Assembly: GCF_032854445.1 (NCBI RefSeq)
Contig: NC_088295.1
Coordinates: 25,781,385 to 25,845,384 of the forward strand
Length of the DNA stretch: 64,000 nt
Direction of reading: 5' to 3'
Origin: Liolophura sinensis
Taxonomy: Eukaryota; Mollusca; Polyplacophora; Chitonida; Chitonidae
The first letter of the stretch is position 1. Every line of letters begins with the position of its first letter. The position numbers and the translations under genes were made by a program. The notes under the pieces were generated by a model. That model did not search any database, had not been told where the DNA came from, and saw nothing but the letters and a program-made list of their open reading frames with translations. Positions 47,691 to 61,100 of the stretch are shown piece by piece.

Positions 47691-48691
47691 TGGTATAACT
47701 CAGTTACCCATTTATCTGTAAGCATCAAAATTGTAGCCTGGTATGTCATCACACAGATGTCGTCACATCAAATTTATTACCGATATGAATTTAGCGAAAC
47801 AATTATGTGACAGCTGCTTGTTGCTCGCACCAAAACAGTTGTTTCTAACACTTTATTGTTACAAAAACATGGCCGTGAATTAACTTGAAAACAAACCTGT
47901 TAAATGTTCCTTAAGCTAAACAAGGAACAGTTGCCGTAGAAGCAAAGACTCACTGACGAACAGAAGTTTATTTTCGTGTAATAAGGTATAATGATGTGCG
48001 AAATTTTTAACTTTCGTTTTCTCCAGCTGTAAGACAAAAGAACCAATGATATACAACATAAACTCTCTTGAAGTAAACTACAAAAAACGAAAACGTATAT
48101 CTGGGGTACATGAAGTTGTAACATGTATGCTGTATGCCTGGGCTGGAAATCTTTTCTTGTCCAGCCACGCGTGCGTAGACACACTTTTTGTGCACACCAT
48201 CTAACTTAACCTCTAATTTCTAATTATAAATTAATTGTGACTTGGTTAAATATTCAACATTGACGCTATTTTGACACGCAACGCACGCTGTGCACTTGTG
48301 CCTTTCTTCTTGTAAATATAAAACTGATATGAATTAAAGACGTGGTAGGTGCATGAAATACCCGGATGCTTGCGACAGTTGGCACATGTACAGGTGTAAT
48401 CTTTTTTTCCTGTATTACTTACACTAACCTGTTCTCTTTCAGTGGCACTTAGAAGCTGTTGGTATAACATGAAATATAAATGTCAACTTTTGTAAAATAA
48501 TTTCATCATTACTGACAATATAATATAACCAGTCGAACAGAAGCGTCATCCATGTTAATTGATATATACATGTGTTCGCATATACAGTAAATATACAAAA
48601 TAAATTTTATAATGATATATGAATATACAGTGGATGGATGAAAGTTTATGAGCGCACAGATTACGGATGAGTAGATGAGTGGCTAAATGGT

Positions 48692-48746
48692 GTTCTCTAT
48701 TAATATACATAACGTTTGGTGTTCTCTATTAATATACATAACGTCA
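48692..48746. repeat. Direct duplication of about 28 bp
   Basis: GGTGTTCTCTATTAATATAC plus ATAACGT occurs twice in tandem. Confidence 0.9.
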
Positions 48747-51700
48747 GGCCAGTATAACATATACGAATATATAAGTACGTTTAACAACCGATATTTTCAT
48801 ATCTAGAAAAGAAAGAACTTAAATTAATAGCTTTCGGTGATGCTTACGCGACATAGGTGTGAGCAATACCCATAAAATATAATATATATATAATATATAT
48901 AGTGCCCATATAATACAACAAGCATTGAGAAGTTGACAAGTCTAGCGTCATATCTGTGAATACAGGTAGCCTTATGTAAGAACTAAGACAATTACATGTT
49001 CTCGCGTGACAGAAGCAATGCTATACTTTTACTATCTTTCATTTCAGTATTTTTTGTTCTGGTGATTGAATACACGGCAGGGTACAGCTTTCGTAGAGCA
49101 GAAAATAATAAAATATATACTTGCCATCTGACTTTCCTCTTGCATGAAGAACAAGCAAACTTATTGACATCGCTGAAAAAAGCTCATTTCATTTACCTTT
49201 TTATTATGCCTGTTTATATAATTTTGGTGATGATATTATATACAAAACCGTGAAAAAAGTGATTCATATGGGGAATTAGATATATATATATATACTTACA
49301 AAGCATATTGCTATGTGAATCTTACGCTTTCCTTCCTTGTACTTTAACTCTGACATTCCCCGTGGAATAATAGTACGGCTTATAAGGGAAGTGCCCTAAT
49401 TCTGAAATTAGCCTGTTTTGGGGCATACATTAATATATCTTGAATTCGAAAATTGAAAGTTAATATATGGTATAAGTGGGACTCCTATCCATACTGTTCA
49501 AGCCGGGGCTTTCGTGACAAATTCCTTGAGCTCGCTCAGTAGGGGAGGTGAGTCACATGAGGGATTTACCAAAAGTGGGTGGTTTACTCATTTTATGAAA
49601 CTAATGAAACTGAGCTCCCTCGTGTAAGAAAAAACTACATGGCGTTCGGCTTTAAACATCAATAAAATAAAATAAAAATAATCAAACATGTGACATACGT
49701 TTTAAAAAATCCGTCAATTTAATACTCATTTAAGCCTTGCATAAAAAATTAACTGAAACAGGTAAGTCAAAATATCCCACATATTCCACAAAAGTTTGGC
49801 ACAATTGACTGTGTTACACTCGTCCGGCGAAGCTACCATCTAATATTTGAAAGATATTTGCCTGTATCATATGATATATGGTTTGTATAGAATATTCTGA
49901 TGTATTTAAAAAATGTTAAATGTGCTTTTCGAATATTGATTTGTTTCAAAATCGTAATTTTCATCTTGATAACCGTATACCCTGGTTTAAACATGTTCTC
50001 ACCCAGATATAGCTGACAAACTGCCCAAGTAGTGTTACGTCATAAGCTCCAATCATTGATTCATTCATTCTTGTCTCTGATTTAACTGTATAACTCGTTA
50101 TTCACCGCATGATGAATATTGTGAACTGTCCACCTTTCACCACTTTCACCAGACAGAAGTGCATATTTCTTTCAAATAAAACTTCTACGTAAGAAACTTT
50201 CAACAGAAACCACAACCATCGCGCCTCTAAACAGAGTAGAATTGCTGATGACAATAATAAGCAGTTACATTACACGCATGAAAACATGGGCAGATAACCG
50301 TGTTTGCAGTTCGGTGCGTTAAATGTCGAGTTTATTTACTCTCAGTGTACAACATGAGTTAAGTGTGTAGGGTGTGCCTGCGCGTGCGATAGCACGTGCC
50401 TACCTGCCCAAATAACACTGTCACATCTCATCAGACTTAATCATTACACCCACTACACTGGATTTGGCTGGCCTTTGTCCCCGTTTGCTGTTTTTGTCTT
50501 TTAGACTTAGCACCAAAAATGCCGTCATTCGCTTCATTAAAGGTATAGCGTTTGCCTTAAGCCGTCGCTTGTGTTTTCGGTATTGATCGCTCTGTTCACC
50601 TGTGGAACACCCATTATACTGCCTTACAAGTCACCATTCCAGTTCTTCTTCACATATCGATTGTAAACCTTCAGAGAGTTCATTCCTGTTAATATCCACA
50701 ATCAGATCTCGCTCACTCCCGGGCCTAGCCTTTCAGACCTGGTACTTCTCTCTCCAATGACAAAACATACCCCATCAGTTTTGAGTATCGGAGTGAAGCA
50801 ATCGATCCACCATACCAAGCTCCATGTAAGCCATAAACAGTTAGTGACAGAAGTGAATAGACAAAAAGAGTAGGATCGGAAAGTTCCGAGTTCAGATTTA
50901 GCCTTCATGCCGTGTAAAACGCCGACCAGCGGCAACTATGTGCATCAAACAACAAAGCAAGATTTCACAATATCACCTAGGCCTACATGGCTTGGTAAGA
51001 CTGCACTGTGTAACCCCAGCTCCACGTGGCCCGTGTCACTGACACCCTTATCGCTACTGCAGAGGCCCCCTCCCCCCCCTCCTCCCCCTCCCACTTCCCA
51101 CCTCCCCACCAACAAAAAAGAAATATTTTCGACCCAAGGAATCGTCACCGTAGGATAAATCACACAAAATAAATCACCATTGGTACGGCACAGGAAGATC
51201 TTGCTTAAAGTACTTTCAAAGTTGAAGAGTTCTCTATATAGATCATATACCGGTGCACAAAACACTGGTAGGCTTATATCCCTTTATTTGTCATGCAAGT
51301 GTTAGGGTAGCCTAATAAGGAATGAAAATCCGTTGTCTTATGAAAAGCGGTTACGATATTATGCATGTTCTGCATCTTTGCGTCTCCGTGCCACACAAAC
51401 TAGCCGATATATTCCGTTAATATCTCATGAAGATTTACAAGCTTGAATGAGTTTTTTAGTTATATATATTGTCAGAAATGTTAAATTTATATATGTGACT
51501 ATATGCTTTTTTGTCCTGGTTATAATATAGGTTCCATGGTTCACAGGATGGTCAGAACGTGATGAGCTCAACTAACATCTTATGTTCTATGTGCGTCATC
51601 TCATGCCATGATTATAAAGACGCAATTCATGAAGCTAAATGTAAACAGTATCTATTCAGATGAAAACTATTTATCGCATCGTGAACGAAATTGTGAAGTA

Positions 51701-53645
51701 AAATTATTTTAATCCCCCAACAGGAGCCAAGTTAATAGCCCTTTTGCGTGTGAAGCAACCTGCGTGCATTGCGTGGAAGTAATATTGTGTAAATTTTGCC
51801 AGCCGTCGTTACTGCATCTTTTGTGCTATTGTAATGTTGCTCTGGCACACTGATCCCACCCACACTGATGATACAAGTTATTTACTCTCGTGTCATCCTG
51901 CACGTGTCTGACAAATTGCCCGGTTATCAGGAAAAGGATCGGAAGATATGATTGTTATTTTTTGATTTTCAACTTAGACAGAACAATGAAATGTTTCGTC
52001 TTGATTAGACAACTTTTTTTGCAGTCCATATTCTAATGTGAGTCGATTTTCATTAGTCTAGATTGATTACGTCATAGTTGAGAACATGAACAGCAAATCA
52101 TGTCAATAGAACAGGGAATTATACCGTAAAACTTTATTTTTTATGCTTTATTTTAGATCCACTATAACAGATTACTTTTCAATACATGTAGCTTGATATA
52201 CTTACTTCATAAGTGGTGGCTAGTGTATGTCAAAAAGATAGCCACGTGGTCCACATGCATGGTTCATAATAAAACGGCCTATAACGAATTTAAACGAACG
52301 TATAACATGAAAATGCGACGAATTAATCGTTAGCATTCATGTCAAAACAAAACTGGTTGATCACTAAATACAAGATTATTACATTATGCATAATTTTCGT
52401 ATGTTTGAAAGAAAGGTTTCAAAACCAAAGACATATCCATCAATCTAGTTTGTGTCATTTCCTTCAATATAAGCATTAATTTGATGTTAGGATAGTAAAA
52501 AAAAAATAAAGTTAAACTGTGTTTAATTTACGAGCGAGTGACAGACATTTCCTAAAGTTACCATGACACTGTTACAGCGTCAGTTTGTGAGTACCATATA
52601 TATAGTACGATCATATATACATGTATTTAGAGGAGTAAATGGTGAATGACTGTTCGGTGGCCATGGCAAACTTCCAACCGAATATGTGGCGTGAGAGATA
52701 CAATGATACACGAGACGAAGGTTCAATCCCGGTCGTGTACATCGAATTTCTAGCTTACCCCGTTCTCACTGTATTTGGGAAATTGGTATCAACAGGCTCG
52801 TGCGCTATTTACACAGTAATTGCCATAGGTCGGTGATTTACATCGCGCAGTGCAGTTTTCTCAAACACTAAAACTGAACACCATGTAAAGAAATGAAAAA
52901 AATGTTATCAAAAAAGCGGTCATTAGACTCTAAAGAGATTCAGAGTCAATACGTGCTCTAATTCTCTCATTGCGTAGAACACTAATTAAATAAATAAATC
53001 CTAATTCATACGTCTTTATATTGCTAACCATTGTTTTTTGTATAAATAAGAATTTTTAATTTGGAAAACAGTACTACAGAGGCAGACAATTTCTTAATAG
53101 TGAATAACAATGTAATAATTTGAATACTTATTACGTCGAAACGAATGTCTGTTTCGACAAATATATTAAAGTACACACCATCCTTGCCTTTTATACTTTG
53201 AACAGCATGGTTTAGTACGCCAGCTAAAGAACGTGTAACAGAGATTATAAATTAAAACGGTAATGTTTTTTGTTAATTTCTTATACATTTTCAACGCTAT
53301 TCGCCTACTCTTCAAAACTTAAATGCATGCTTATAATCACCTCTATATACATAAATCAGAATACTTTTGGCAAATAGTTTGATCCTGTTTAGCACTTATT
53401 TACTTGTGCTCGTGCAACACGAGGTGTTGAAACACATTTCCATACTGGGCACCTCTCCATGCTATCCAAACTGTCGGTGATCTGTTTGGTTATCCCCTTT
53501 AAATCGCCACAGTCACCGTGAAGAAAGGTGGAGCTATACGGCACGTGCCTTCATGACAAAGCCATTTACTTCACTGGTTTCTGTTTGACTGACAGCGGCA
53601 TGAAACGGTCCATTGACTCGGTGGGCGTGGCCTTTTTCTTCAGGC

Positions 53646-53677
53646 TTATTTATGGCTGCTGCATCGCGTGTTCATTC
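53646..53677 (+). promoter_or_regulatory. TATA-like and initiator motifs of the bHLH gene
   Basis: TTATTTATGG at 53646-53655 is a TATA-like element. TCATTC at 53672-53677 matches the initiator consensus with its A about 28 bases downstream, the expected spacing. A GC/KLF-type GGGCGTGGCC box lies just upstream and a CACGTG E-box at 53542-53547. The start codon would follow about 197 bases later. Confidence 0.4.
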
Positions 53678-53870
53678 ATACGATAAAAAACACCTCGGCT
53701 AGTGACTACGGGAATGAGGCTTTCATTGACAAGTGCTTAGGGTGCCAGGCAATCAGCAAGTGTGTGCAGCTAGACTTAGTGGTTAACGGTGACCAGATTC
53801 ACATCAAGTTGATACTTAAAAGTTTCCCAACTACTTGTTGAGACTTGGGGACCATCTACAAAGTTCTGCA

Positions 53871-54476
53871 ATGTTTTCTGTTGATACCTACTGTCGAGAG
53901 AAAATGGTGCGGGGCTCCGTGTCGTCTGTATCCTCTGAGAGAAGCAGTTCTATCGGAGAGCCTCTCACGCCCGCCTCCCCCGTGATGTGCTGTCAGGGGG
54001 AGGGTGCGGAGATTGTGGCCTAGATGGGGACGTCTTCGATGATGCCGTACCGGTCGGATGTGCTTTTACCTTACATCAGCATCCTGGGAGTCCGATCTAC
54101 GCCAACAGCGACCAAGAAAGTGCTACATCTCCCAAGCTGACGTGTAGATCGGTGATGGGCAGGAGACTGGTCAGTACCGGAGACATCAGTGATGGACCAC
54201 ATGGACCTGGGCTCACTAGAAGACCCGTACCACTGTGAACATGGAGTGAGAAAAAGACTTAAATCTCTACCTGTCTCTCAAGACACGATGAAGAAGCGTC
54301 GGTTAGCGGCTAATGCGAGAGAGCGGCGTAGAATGAACAGTTTGAATGTGGCCTTCGATAAACTTCGAGATGTGGTGCCTGGACTCACTGACAATAGAAA
54401 GCTATCTAAATACGAAACATTACAAATGGCTCAGAGTTATATCAATGCTTTAAAGGAAGTGCTTCTTAAAGAGTGA
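53871..54476 (+). CDS. ato: Atonal-family bHLH transcription factor (frame broken in N-terminal half)
   Basis: Proneural transcription factor of the Atonal family, expected to bind E-boxes as a dimer with a Daughterless/E protein and to specify sensory neurons. The intact reading frame 54192-54476 (94 residues) holds basic region [15 protein letters not shown], helix 1 [12 protein letters not shown] and helix 2 [20 protein letters not shown], and stops three residues later, so the bHLH is C-terminal as in fly Atonal. Upstream, 53871-54020 in the same frame starts at an ATG and reads as a Ser-rich N-terminus. The segment about 53990-54185 is open only in another frame ([20 protein letters not shown]). 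Joining these needs two compensating shifts, one likely at the G run near 53996-54000. Total length is divisible by three, giving about 201 residues if both are errors. The gene appears to lack introns. Confidence 0.85.
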
Positions 54477-55150
54477 ACTGTTTTCTCAGAGATGGGAAAA
54501 TGACTGCCTTAACTGAATGTATAGATGAAGATTTCCAAGGCACTGGTTACATCGTCACATGTTCGTATGAAGAGACGTTGAATACAAATCAACGCTGCAG
54601 TGTGATGTGTGAAAGACTTCGTAGGGAAGGAGGTGGGATTCTTCACAGCCGAATCGTCTAAGATAGATTCTACGTGATACAATCCACCAGCACAAGGCTT
54701 TCTCGTATCCTAAGGCGAAACTGTGTAACTGTGAGCAGAGGTTCTTTAACCCTGCATGGCTCCACTTTAAATAACCGCTGGAATGGAGTGACTGTTGTCC
54801 CGAGTCGCATTAAGACACGCAACTTCCAGTGCTCTCACAGCGAGCACCTGCAGCCTTCTATTCATGACTACTCCTACCGTGAGAACATCAGGCGTTCCTA
54901 ATGGTGTTATTTGTTAAACGGAACCTCGCGTTCTTTAGACTCACAAGCGTACCTCTACCTATCTCTACTACTAAATAATTACCAATGCAAAGGAAATACA
55001 GTAATATGCAACGAAGTGAAATTATCTTCCAGAGAGTTACACATGTCAAACTGTTCGTGCGTAAATTGTATGTATTTTTGTACACTTTGTACTGTGGTAG
55101 TGCAACATATACTTGATATGGATCTAAAATAAATTTGTTCAACATTTTCT
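54477..55150 (+). other. ato: 3' UTR of the bHLH gene with polyA signal
   Basis: No coding signal follows the stop codon. AATAAA at 55128-55133, followed by a T-rich stretch, is the likely polyA signal, giving a 3' UTR of about 670 nt. An AT-rich, ATTTA-containing stretch lies just beyond (55172-55200). Confidence 0.5.
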
Positions 55151-58100
55151 ATATGTTTTGTCGTCTGGTGTTATACTTATTTATTTATCTTATTTATTAT
55201 GTGGTCTATTCTATGTAGTTTTTAAAGTGCGTATTCTTTTCTAAATCTCTTGAGTTTAAGGGGAAAAAGAGATTTTGATGTTAATTTATATGAGAAAATA
55301 TGTATATTCAGTATGTAGTCACAAGGCCACTAGGTGACTTGATGTAAACCGAACCGATGCTTATACTGGTACGTAAGATGTCAACGAGAAAGATGGTGTA
55401 GAAACAATAATTAAGATAATGACGAAGATCTGAACAAATCCATTCCTCTTCCATTACAAGGTATATTCCCGTTTGTTCCGAGAACTTGCCTCCACGGGCA
55501 ATACCTTTCCTATTTCACGGTATATCGTTACGCATTTCTTTTGAGAGCACTTTTTACGCCACCAAATACTGTCAGTATTGTAGCTGCATTTTCCTGCATG
55601 GAAAAAAATCTGAGATGCACTGATTAATTTATAGAACGGTGTTTGATATTTGCTCTGCCTCATCTTTACATTTTGTTGAAAATTTCACGACGGTGTTCAA
55701 GTCGACATTTTTATTGCTAATTCACTGGAACGCCATGCCTAAGACAGCAGACTTGTCGGTCCATGAGGTGACTATATGGGGGAAGACCAGTATGTACTTG
55801 ACCTATCCTTATATTTTGAGCGCCAATATACAGTAGTAATCAGTAATGCATTATTTGGTTGCTTGGCCGAGCTATGCTTGAAATCTGGTCTGTTGGAAAA
55901 TGTTTGAAAAATAGGTTCTTAAAATGTTTAATCGGTATATATAAAACTTCATTGCGACTCAGTATTTTGGAAATTTATTTTAACACTATGAGAAGAATGA
56001 TGATCATCGTCTTCAGATGGTGGCAAAATAAAGAACGGAAATACTGATAGTGACAATGAAGTTTTTTTATTTTCGGAGTTATACACTAAAATCTAAACAA
56101 AAGTAAGATTGAAAATACTTTTCTTGCCATGGAGCCATGGTATAACAAGAAATCTTCTATGCTGGAGGGGGTGGGGAGCTCCCCCCCCCCCAATTGGGTA
56201 CAAGAGGGTACTCTCTCCATAGTTTGATCACATTCTCCCGCAGTATTTACAAGTAATAATGTTTCTGTGATATAATGATAAAATTAAAGGTGTTTTAAAT
56301 TCTTCCTAGTCGCAAGACAGCAGGTTTTGTGCGTATGGCCACTGATCTAGAACGCAAAAAATTTACCAAACTGTCCCATAGCGGTTATAGGCCTATTGTA
56401 TATTTTTCTAAATGTGAAAAGTAAGTCGATTGTGGAGAAAAGTAAGTCGATTACTACATGCCTTTTAGTCGTTCATTCAATTTCCACCCACTCAGTCATG
56501 TGAGGAAACTGGATCTGATCTGAGTTTTACATTTTCCCGTGACCGGAAGCGTGGGAATTAGTAAATGTGTTATGGAGAATGATATACAGCTACTGTTATG
56601 GGCAAATAAGTCTACTCCAGATTGACGCCTGTTGTTTACCTGGAAAGTTTATACCTGTGTGGGCGATAAGTAACAGGTCAATTGACAATCTGACTAAGGA
56701 AGTCATACCTGTAATGACCCGAAAACCATTAATTATAACATCAGCACTGTCCAATATTATGATATCAAGTGAACACTTTTCTCCAGTAGATGGTGCAATT
56801 ATCCGCTAAAACGACATCCTCTAAATCCTCTGACGATATTGAGTCGCTGTATACATTGTGTACATGCTATTAGCAATGACGCCTTCCTTAAAACACATAT
56901 AAAAAAAAATTCCAGGCTAACAGAACGAAAATGGTAAAGCAAAAATGGCAAACTTAACGATGTGTTAAGTAAGGAAAAGATTTCAGGAGAGATATGTACA
57001 TGTCAGTAAATGCATAAACCAAACCTTCTTGAAAAGCGGTTACACCTCGGGCTCTTATCCGATTAGATTTTATTGGATGAATGGGGTCTTCAAAGTCCTC
57101 TCATAATTACCCATTATGCACGTACAATATGGTTTCATATTCATAAAAGCAGGTTTAAAAATATAACTGGAGGCGGTATAACAAGTGAAATTTGTTGCCT
57201 GCAATATTCCAGAAGTCAAATGAAACCCACTCACAACAATTTAGGATGAAAGCTTTACGTTAATTAAGCCACATTCAATATACAAAGCCATCTTAAATCG
57301 GGCTTAAACGATTTCCACCAACTTTTGCCCGTCGGTCATTTAATAATACGCCCGTTGGCGTTACACAATACGTCTTCGGATGTCTCTCGTCTTTTCTTTC
57401 CCGACTTTCCGTAGATTAAAACCCTTATGACAAGCAGTGCGGAAATGAATTGAGTTGATCGTGTAAAAAGAGCAAAAGACCTTAACACCTCGACTACCTA
57501 CAGTCAACTTGCGCAAGTTCTTTTGTCTGGTTGTTATGGAAGCCACTAATTAAGGCGCCTCCCGGGGAATAAATGCTTATCATTAGCTGTAATTTAAGAG
57601 GCTAAAAGCATTCCCACCTAACAAATTTGCCCAACTCCAATACACTGTATGCGCCCTGCCCTCGAGGTACTGTTGATTGTAGGGTTCGTGGAGAGGGGTG
57701 GAGGTGCTGCGTTTGTGGTCGGTGAAGGAGGGGAAGGGGGAGACAGCCCAAAAAGAATTGCAAAAATTGTGAGAATATGGCTAAGTAAGGGTAATCTAAC
57801 CCAGTCACCAGCGCAATACTGACTTTAATTCCGCGCACACCTGCACTATATAAAGTCAGTCAGATGCTGTTATCAGTTTAGATGATCCATCTGAGTAACA
57901 CGCCGTCCCTGTCACTGAGGACACACATATTTACGCATAGATTCGTCTCAAAAGTGTAATAATTGTCGCCCCTTTTAAAGTGAATGACTGTGTGGGTGCA
58001 AATTGATTGGTCAAGTATAGGGCTCGTATTCATAGATTTACTTTTCTCATTTTAGAAAAATGTAGAAAACTATACAATACAAACGTTGTTGGGCAGTTTG

Positions 58101-61100
58101 ATAAATATTTTGTCTTTTATAGATGGGTGATCACGCTCACAAAAATCTGCTCTCTTGCAACTAGAAAAAAATTTTAAAAACTTTATTTTTCGCACTATTC
58201 CATGAAAAACATTATGACATGCAAATATCCTGGGAAAGTGTTATCAAAGTTATGTACCCCCAAAAGGAACAATAAACAAGTAAGCAGAATTTAAATTGCC
58301 ACCAATATTTCAAACATATTTGGTTCTTACACAATAGCCACACTTTTCATGTGGATGGTGGGCCTATATAACAGAAAGGTGACATGCTTTAGTTACAATA
58401 TGGATATATCTATTGGCGCGTTACGACTTGGATGGAGAAAACCTACTCTCCGTTAGCATAACAACAACAACAACGTGCTGTTCTTTAAGGGGGGTAGTCC
58501 AGATTTCTAACTAATATGTTTGATAACATTTGGACAGTGGCATTTCTTAGTGCATTAAATTTAAACTATACGGCGAGAGACAATAGCATGTAACGATGGA
58601 GCATTTGCAGTGTTTGTGTCTCTGTCAGTTAAGTGCTGTTACGTCATCGATTTAATGCCGTTTGAATGGAGACAGGCAACCGACTGTCGGCATGGATAAC
58701 TGTCAAGTCTTTACCTATATATCCATGTACATTTGTATGTTAACTGAATCAATGACAACTCATTCGTTGCATTGTACTGAAAATCATAATTTAATCATGA
58801 AGTACAGTGTTTGTGTTTATGCTGAATAGCTCTGACCGATGTAAACTGAACTTTATGGGCTTAGACCTTTTGATATTGCGTACGTATCCCAACGCCCGTC
58901 AGGTGGTGGCCGATCATTTCACCATGTATAGAAGACATTGTTATAGCCGCATTTTCCTGTCTTTGTACTCAAACCGAGCATCGTGGTCACGTGATGTAAT
59001 TACAAACGCCGCTCTGCAGAACGACTTGATATTTATTCCACTATCGGAGGAAATACAGGTTTAAACCTAAATCGTCTTCTCTTGTTTTCTTTGCTTATTT
59101 AACTACAGACAATAACACTCCTAACTCTTAATATTTGGTAAAACAAAATTCCTTTCATTTGATTTTACAAATTATTTTCTTTTTAATCTAGTATATAATA
59201 TGGATTCAATGTCCGCTGAATTCTTTTTTTTTTTAATTTATTAAAACTTTTTTCTTCTTTTTGACAACTTTTTTCGAGTATATATAGTAAAATGACATCG
59301 TACCCATAGTATCAGATGGCAGTTCAATCAAGACGGTGTCGCTCCATTTAACTGTTTATGGTGACCCCAGATTTTAAGAACGACCCCACAACCACCCTCT
59401 CCTGTTTTACCTCCCTCTTCCCCCATCATCTCTCGTCCACCGCCAGCTTTGATGAGATTTTATTGCGATGTACACTGCTGGCGGCTGGTAGGGCGCAATC
59501 AGAAGAGAGCGTTGTGGCTCGACACTGGCTCGTTAGCTTTTACACGGCTTCAATGGAAGCCCTTAATGCTTATCGATCAGAACCACCCCGAGAAATTGTG
59601 TGAAAAGGTAGAAAATGGATACATCCCTGCATAATTCATTATCATATAAATATTATAGCAGTGATCGATGTTGGCCGATTCCCTCCAAACTCGCCCGCCC
59701 TCAATTTGTGTTTGTGAAGGCATTGTCCCACTTGAACGAAATATTTATGCTTTCGAAAACAGAACGTATTGGCCCTGTGTCTTTCACTGACATGTCCGGC
59801 CGGCGTCAATATGTTGAAGTGGAATTAACGGTGAATTCATTGTAATGTCGCTGAGTTACGGCAACAACATTTCCCAGATTCATATAGTGACTATTGTAAT
59901 ATCACTGTTTTATTCGCCAGTCACATTTCCTTTACATATCCGTCTACCATCAATCACATGTCAGGATTAACGGGGCATTCCATAGATCGATTAGCAGGTG
60001 ATAACCGTTCTATGTTATGTATTGATTATACTGTCCCGATTTTAGCCAGTTCACAGTGAATGTCGAACTGTAAAGTGCACGAATTCCTGACAGTTTGTGG
60101 TTCACGCTGTTTGGTGAACCCTTTGCCATGCCATTAAGGATCGTCATCAAACGAATTAATATCCAAGACCGGCAACAGTGCGATTTTACGGCCAAACCAC
60201 ATTTTCAGTGATTTCAAAAACAACACTTTTAGTTCGGTTATTCATTTGGTTGTCCAAAATAAAATACGACTGCGACTAATTCGCTTCGTGAAAACGGACT
60301 GACTTTAGCATATACACTTAGCATATCCAACAGAACTATATGTACGTGTGAAAAAATTGTAAGATAACAATCACAACCTACATAATGACCATAAACAGAT
60401 ATGTGTCCCTGCATGAAAAACATGTTAGACAAAGGGTCTGAAATCCCTTCCATTTCTCTCATTGAAAAAATATCAAAGTAAAAATCGGGTGTAACAGTGC
60501 ATAATCACGTCACATTACGTGTTTGGCGTTTTGCAATTTGACTTTCTCAGCCACGGGATAGAATTTTCAAATGCACCCATCCGTGGTAAATAGATAAGTC
60601 AAGTTGAGATGTTTTTTGGTTGCCGTTTGGACCATCTGCACAAATTGCAATTTGCTAGAATTAAACACTTGAGGCTCGCCCATGTTAATTTCTCCCAGAG
60701 CCGAGCAGGTCCCCGGTTGCGTTATACAATGGCACTCTTCACCTGTGAATACAATATAAACCCAGCCATACATACATCAAAGTTTGCCTGCCGATATCAT
60801 AGAGCGATAATGCTGAGGGTGTGTGTATACAAACATCCAGGGGGCCGGGCTGGACAGAGGGTCCTGTAGAGAGATCTGAGGCGCTCCCTCCGCCACTAAG
60901 ATCTCTTCCCCCATCGGTTCCCATCATCGCAGGACAAATCATTTCAGCGTGACCAGAACTAGAAACATAACAACAGACCTTTGATCTTTTCTTTTTGCTT
61001 TACCTTCACAAAAAGTACGCAACAAAGTATAAAGAGATAAATAGACAAAAGCTCTGGTTATGAAAACTAGATAGATGGATTCATCAAAGCACAATCCTTG

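Larger units (their letters stand above)
24491..53640. other. Gene-poor region of about 29 kb
   Basis: Apart from the repeats listed, I see no coding exon with a known domain, no tRNA or rRNA gene. Moderately GC-rich patches at 30.18-30.32 kb and 42.16-43.58 kb could be untranslated exons or regulatory sequence, but nothing proves it. Upstream exons of the AA15 gene may lie in the first part. Confidence 0.6.

Noticed and set aside
47297-47698. 133-codon plus-strand reading frame with CDKIPVLHLLYV-like repeats
   Set aside because: Product of the 36-bp minisatellite; no domain, no splice context.
50945-51265. 106-codon minus-strand reading frame with a glycine run
   Set aside because: The glycines come from a C-rich simple stretch at 51066-51092; no domain or conserved context.
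52640-52760. Possible tRNA: GGTTCAATCCC like a B box near 52720
   Set aside because: No matching acceptor stem or anticodon arm can be formed upstream.
59358-59603. Reading frame of 81 codons with acceptable composition
   Set aside because: No recognisable domain, splice sites or promoter; too short to call.
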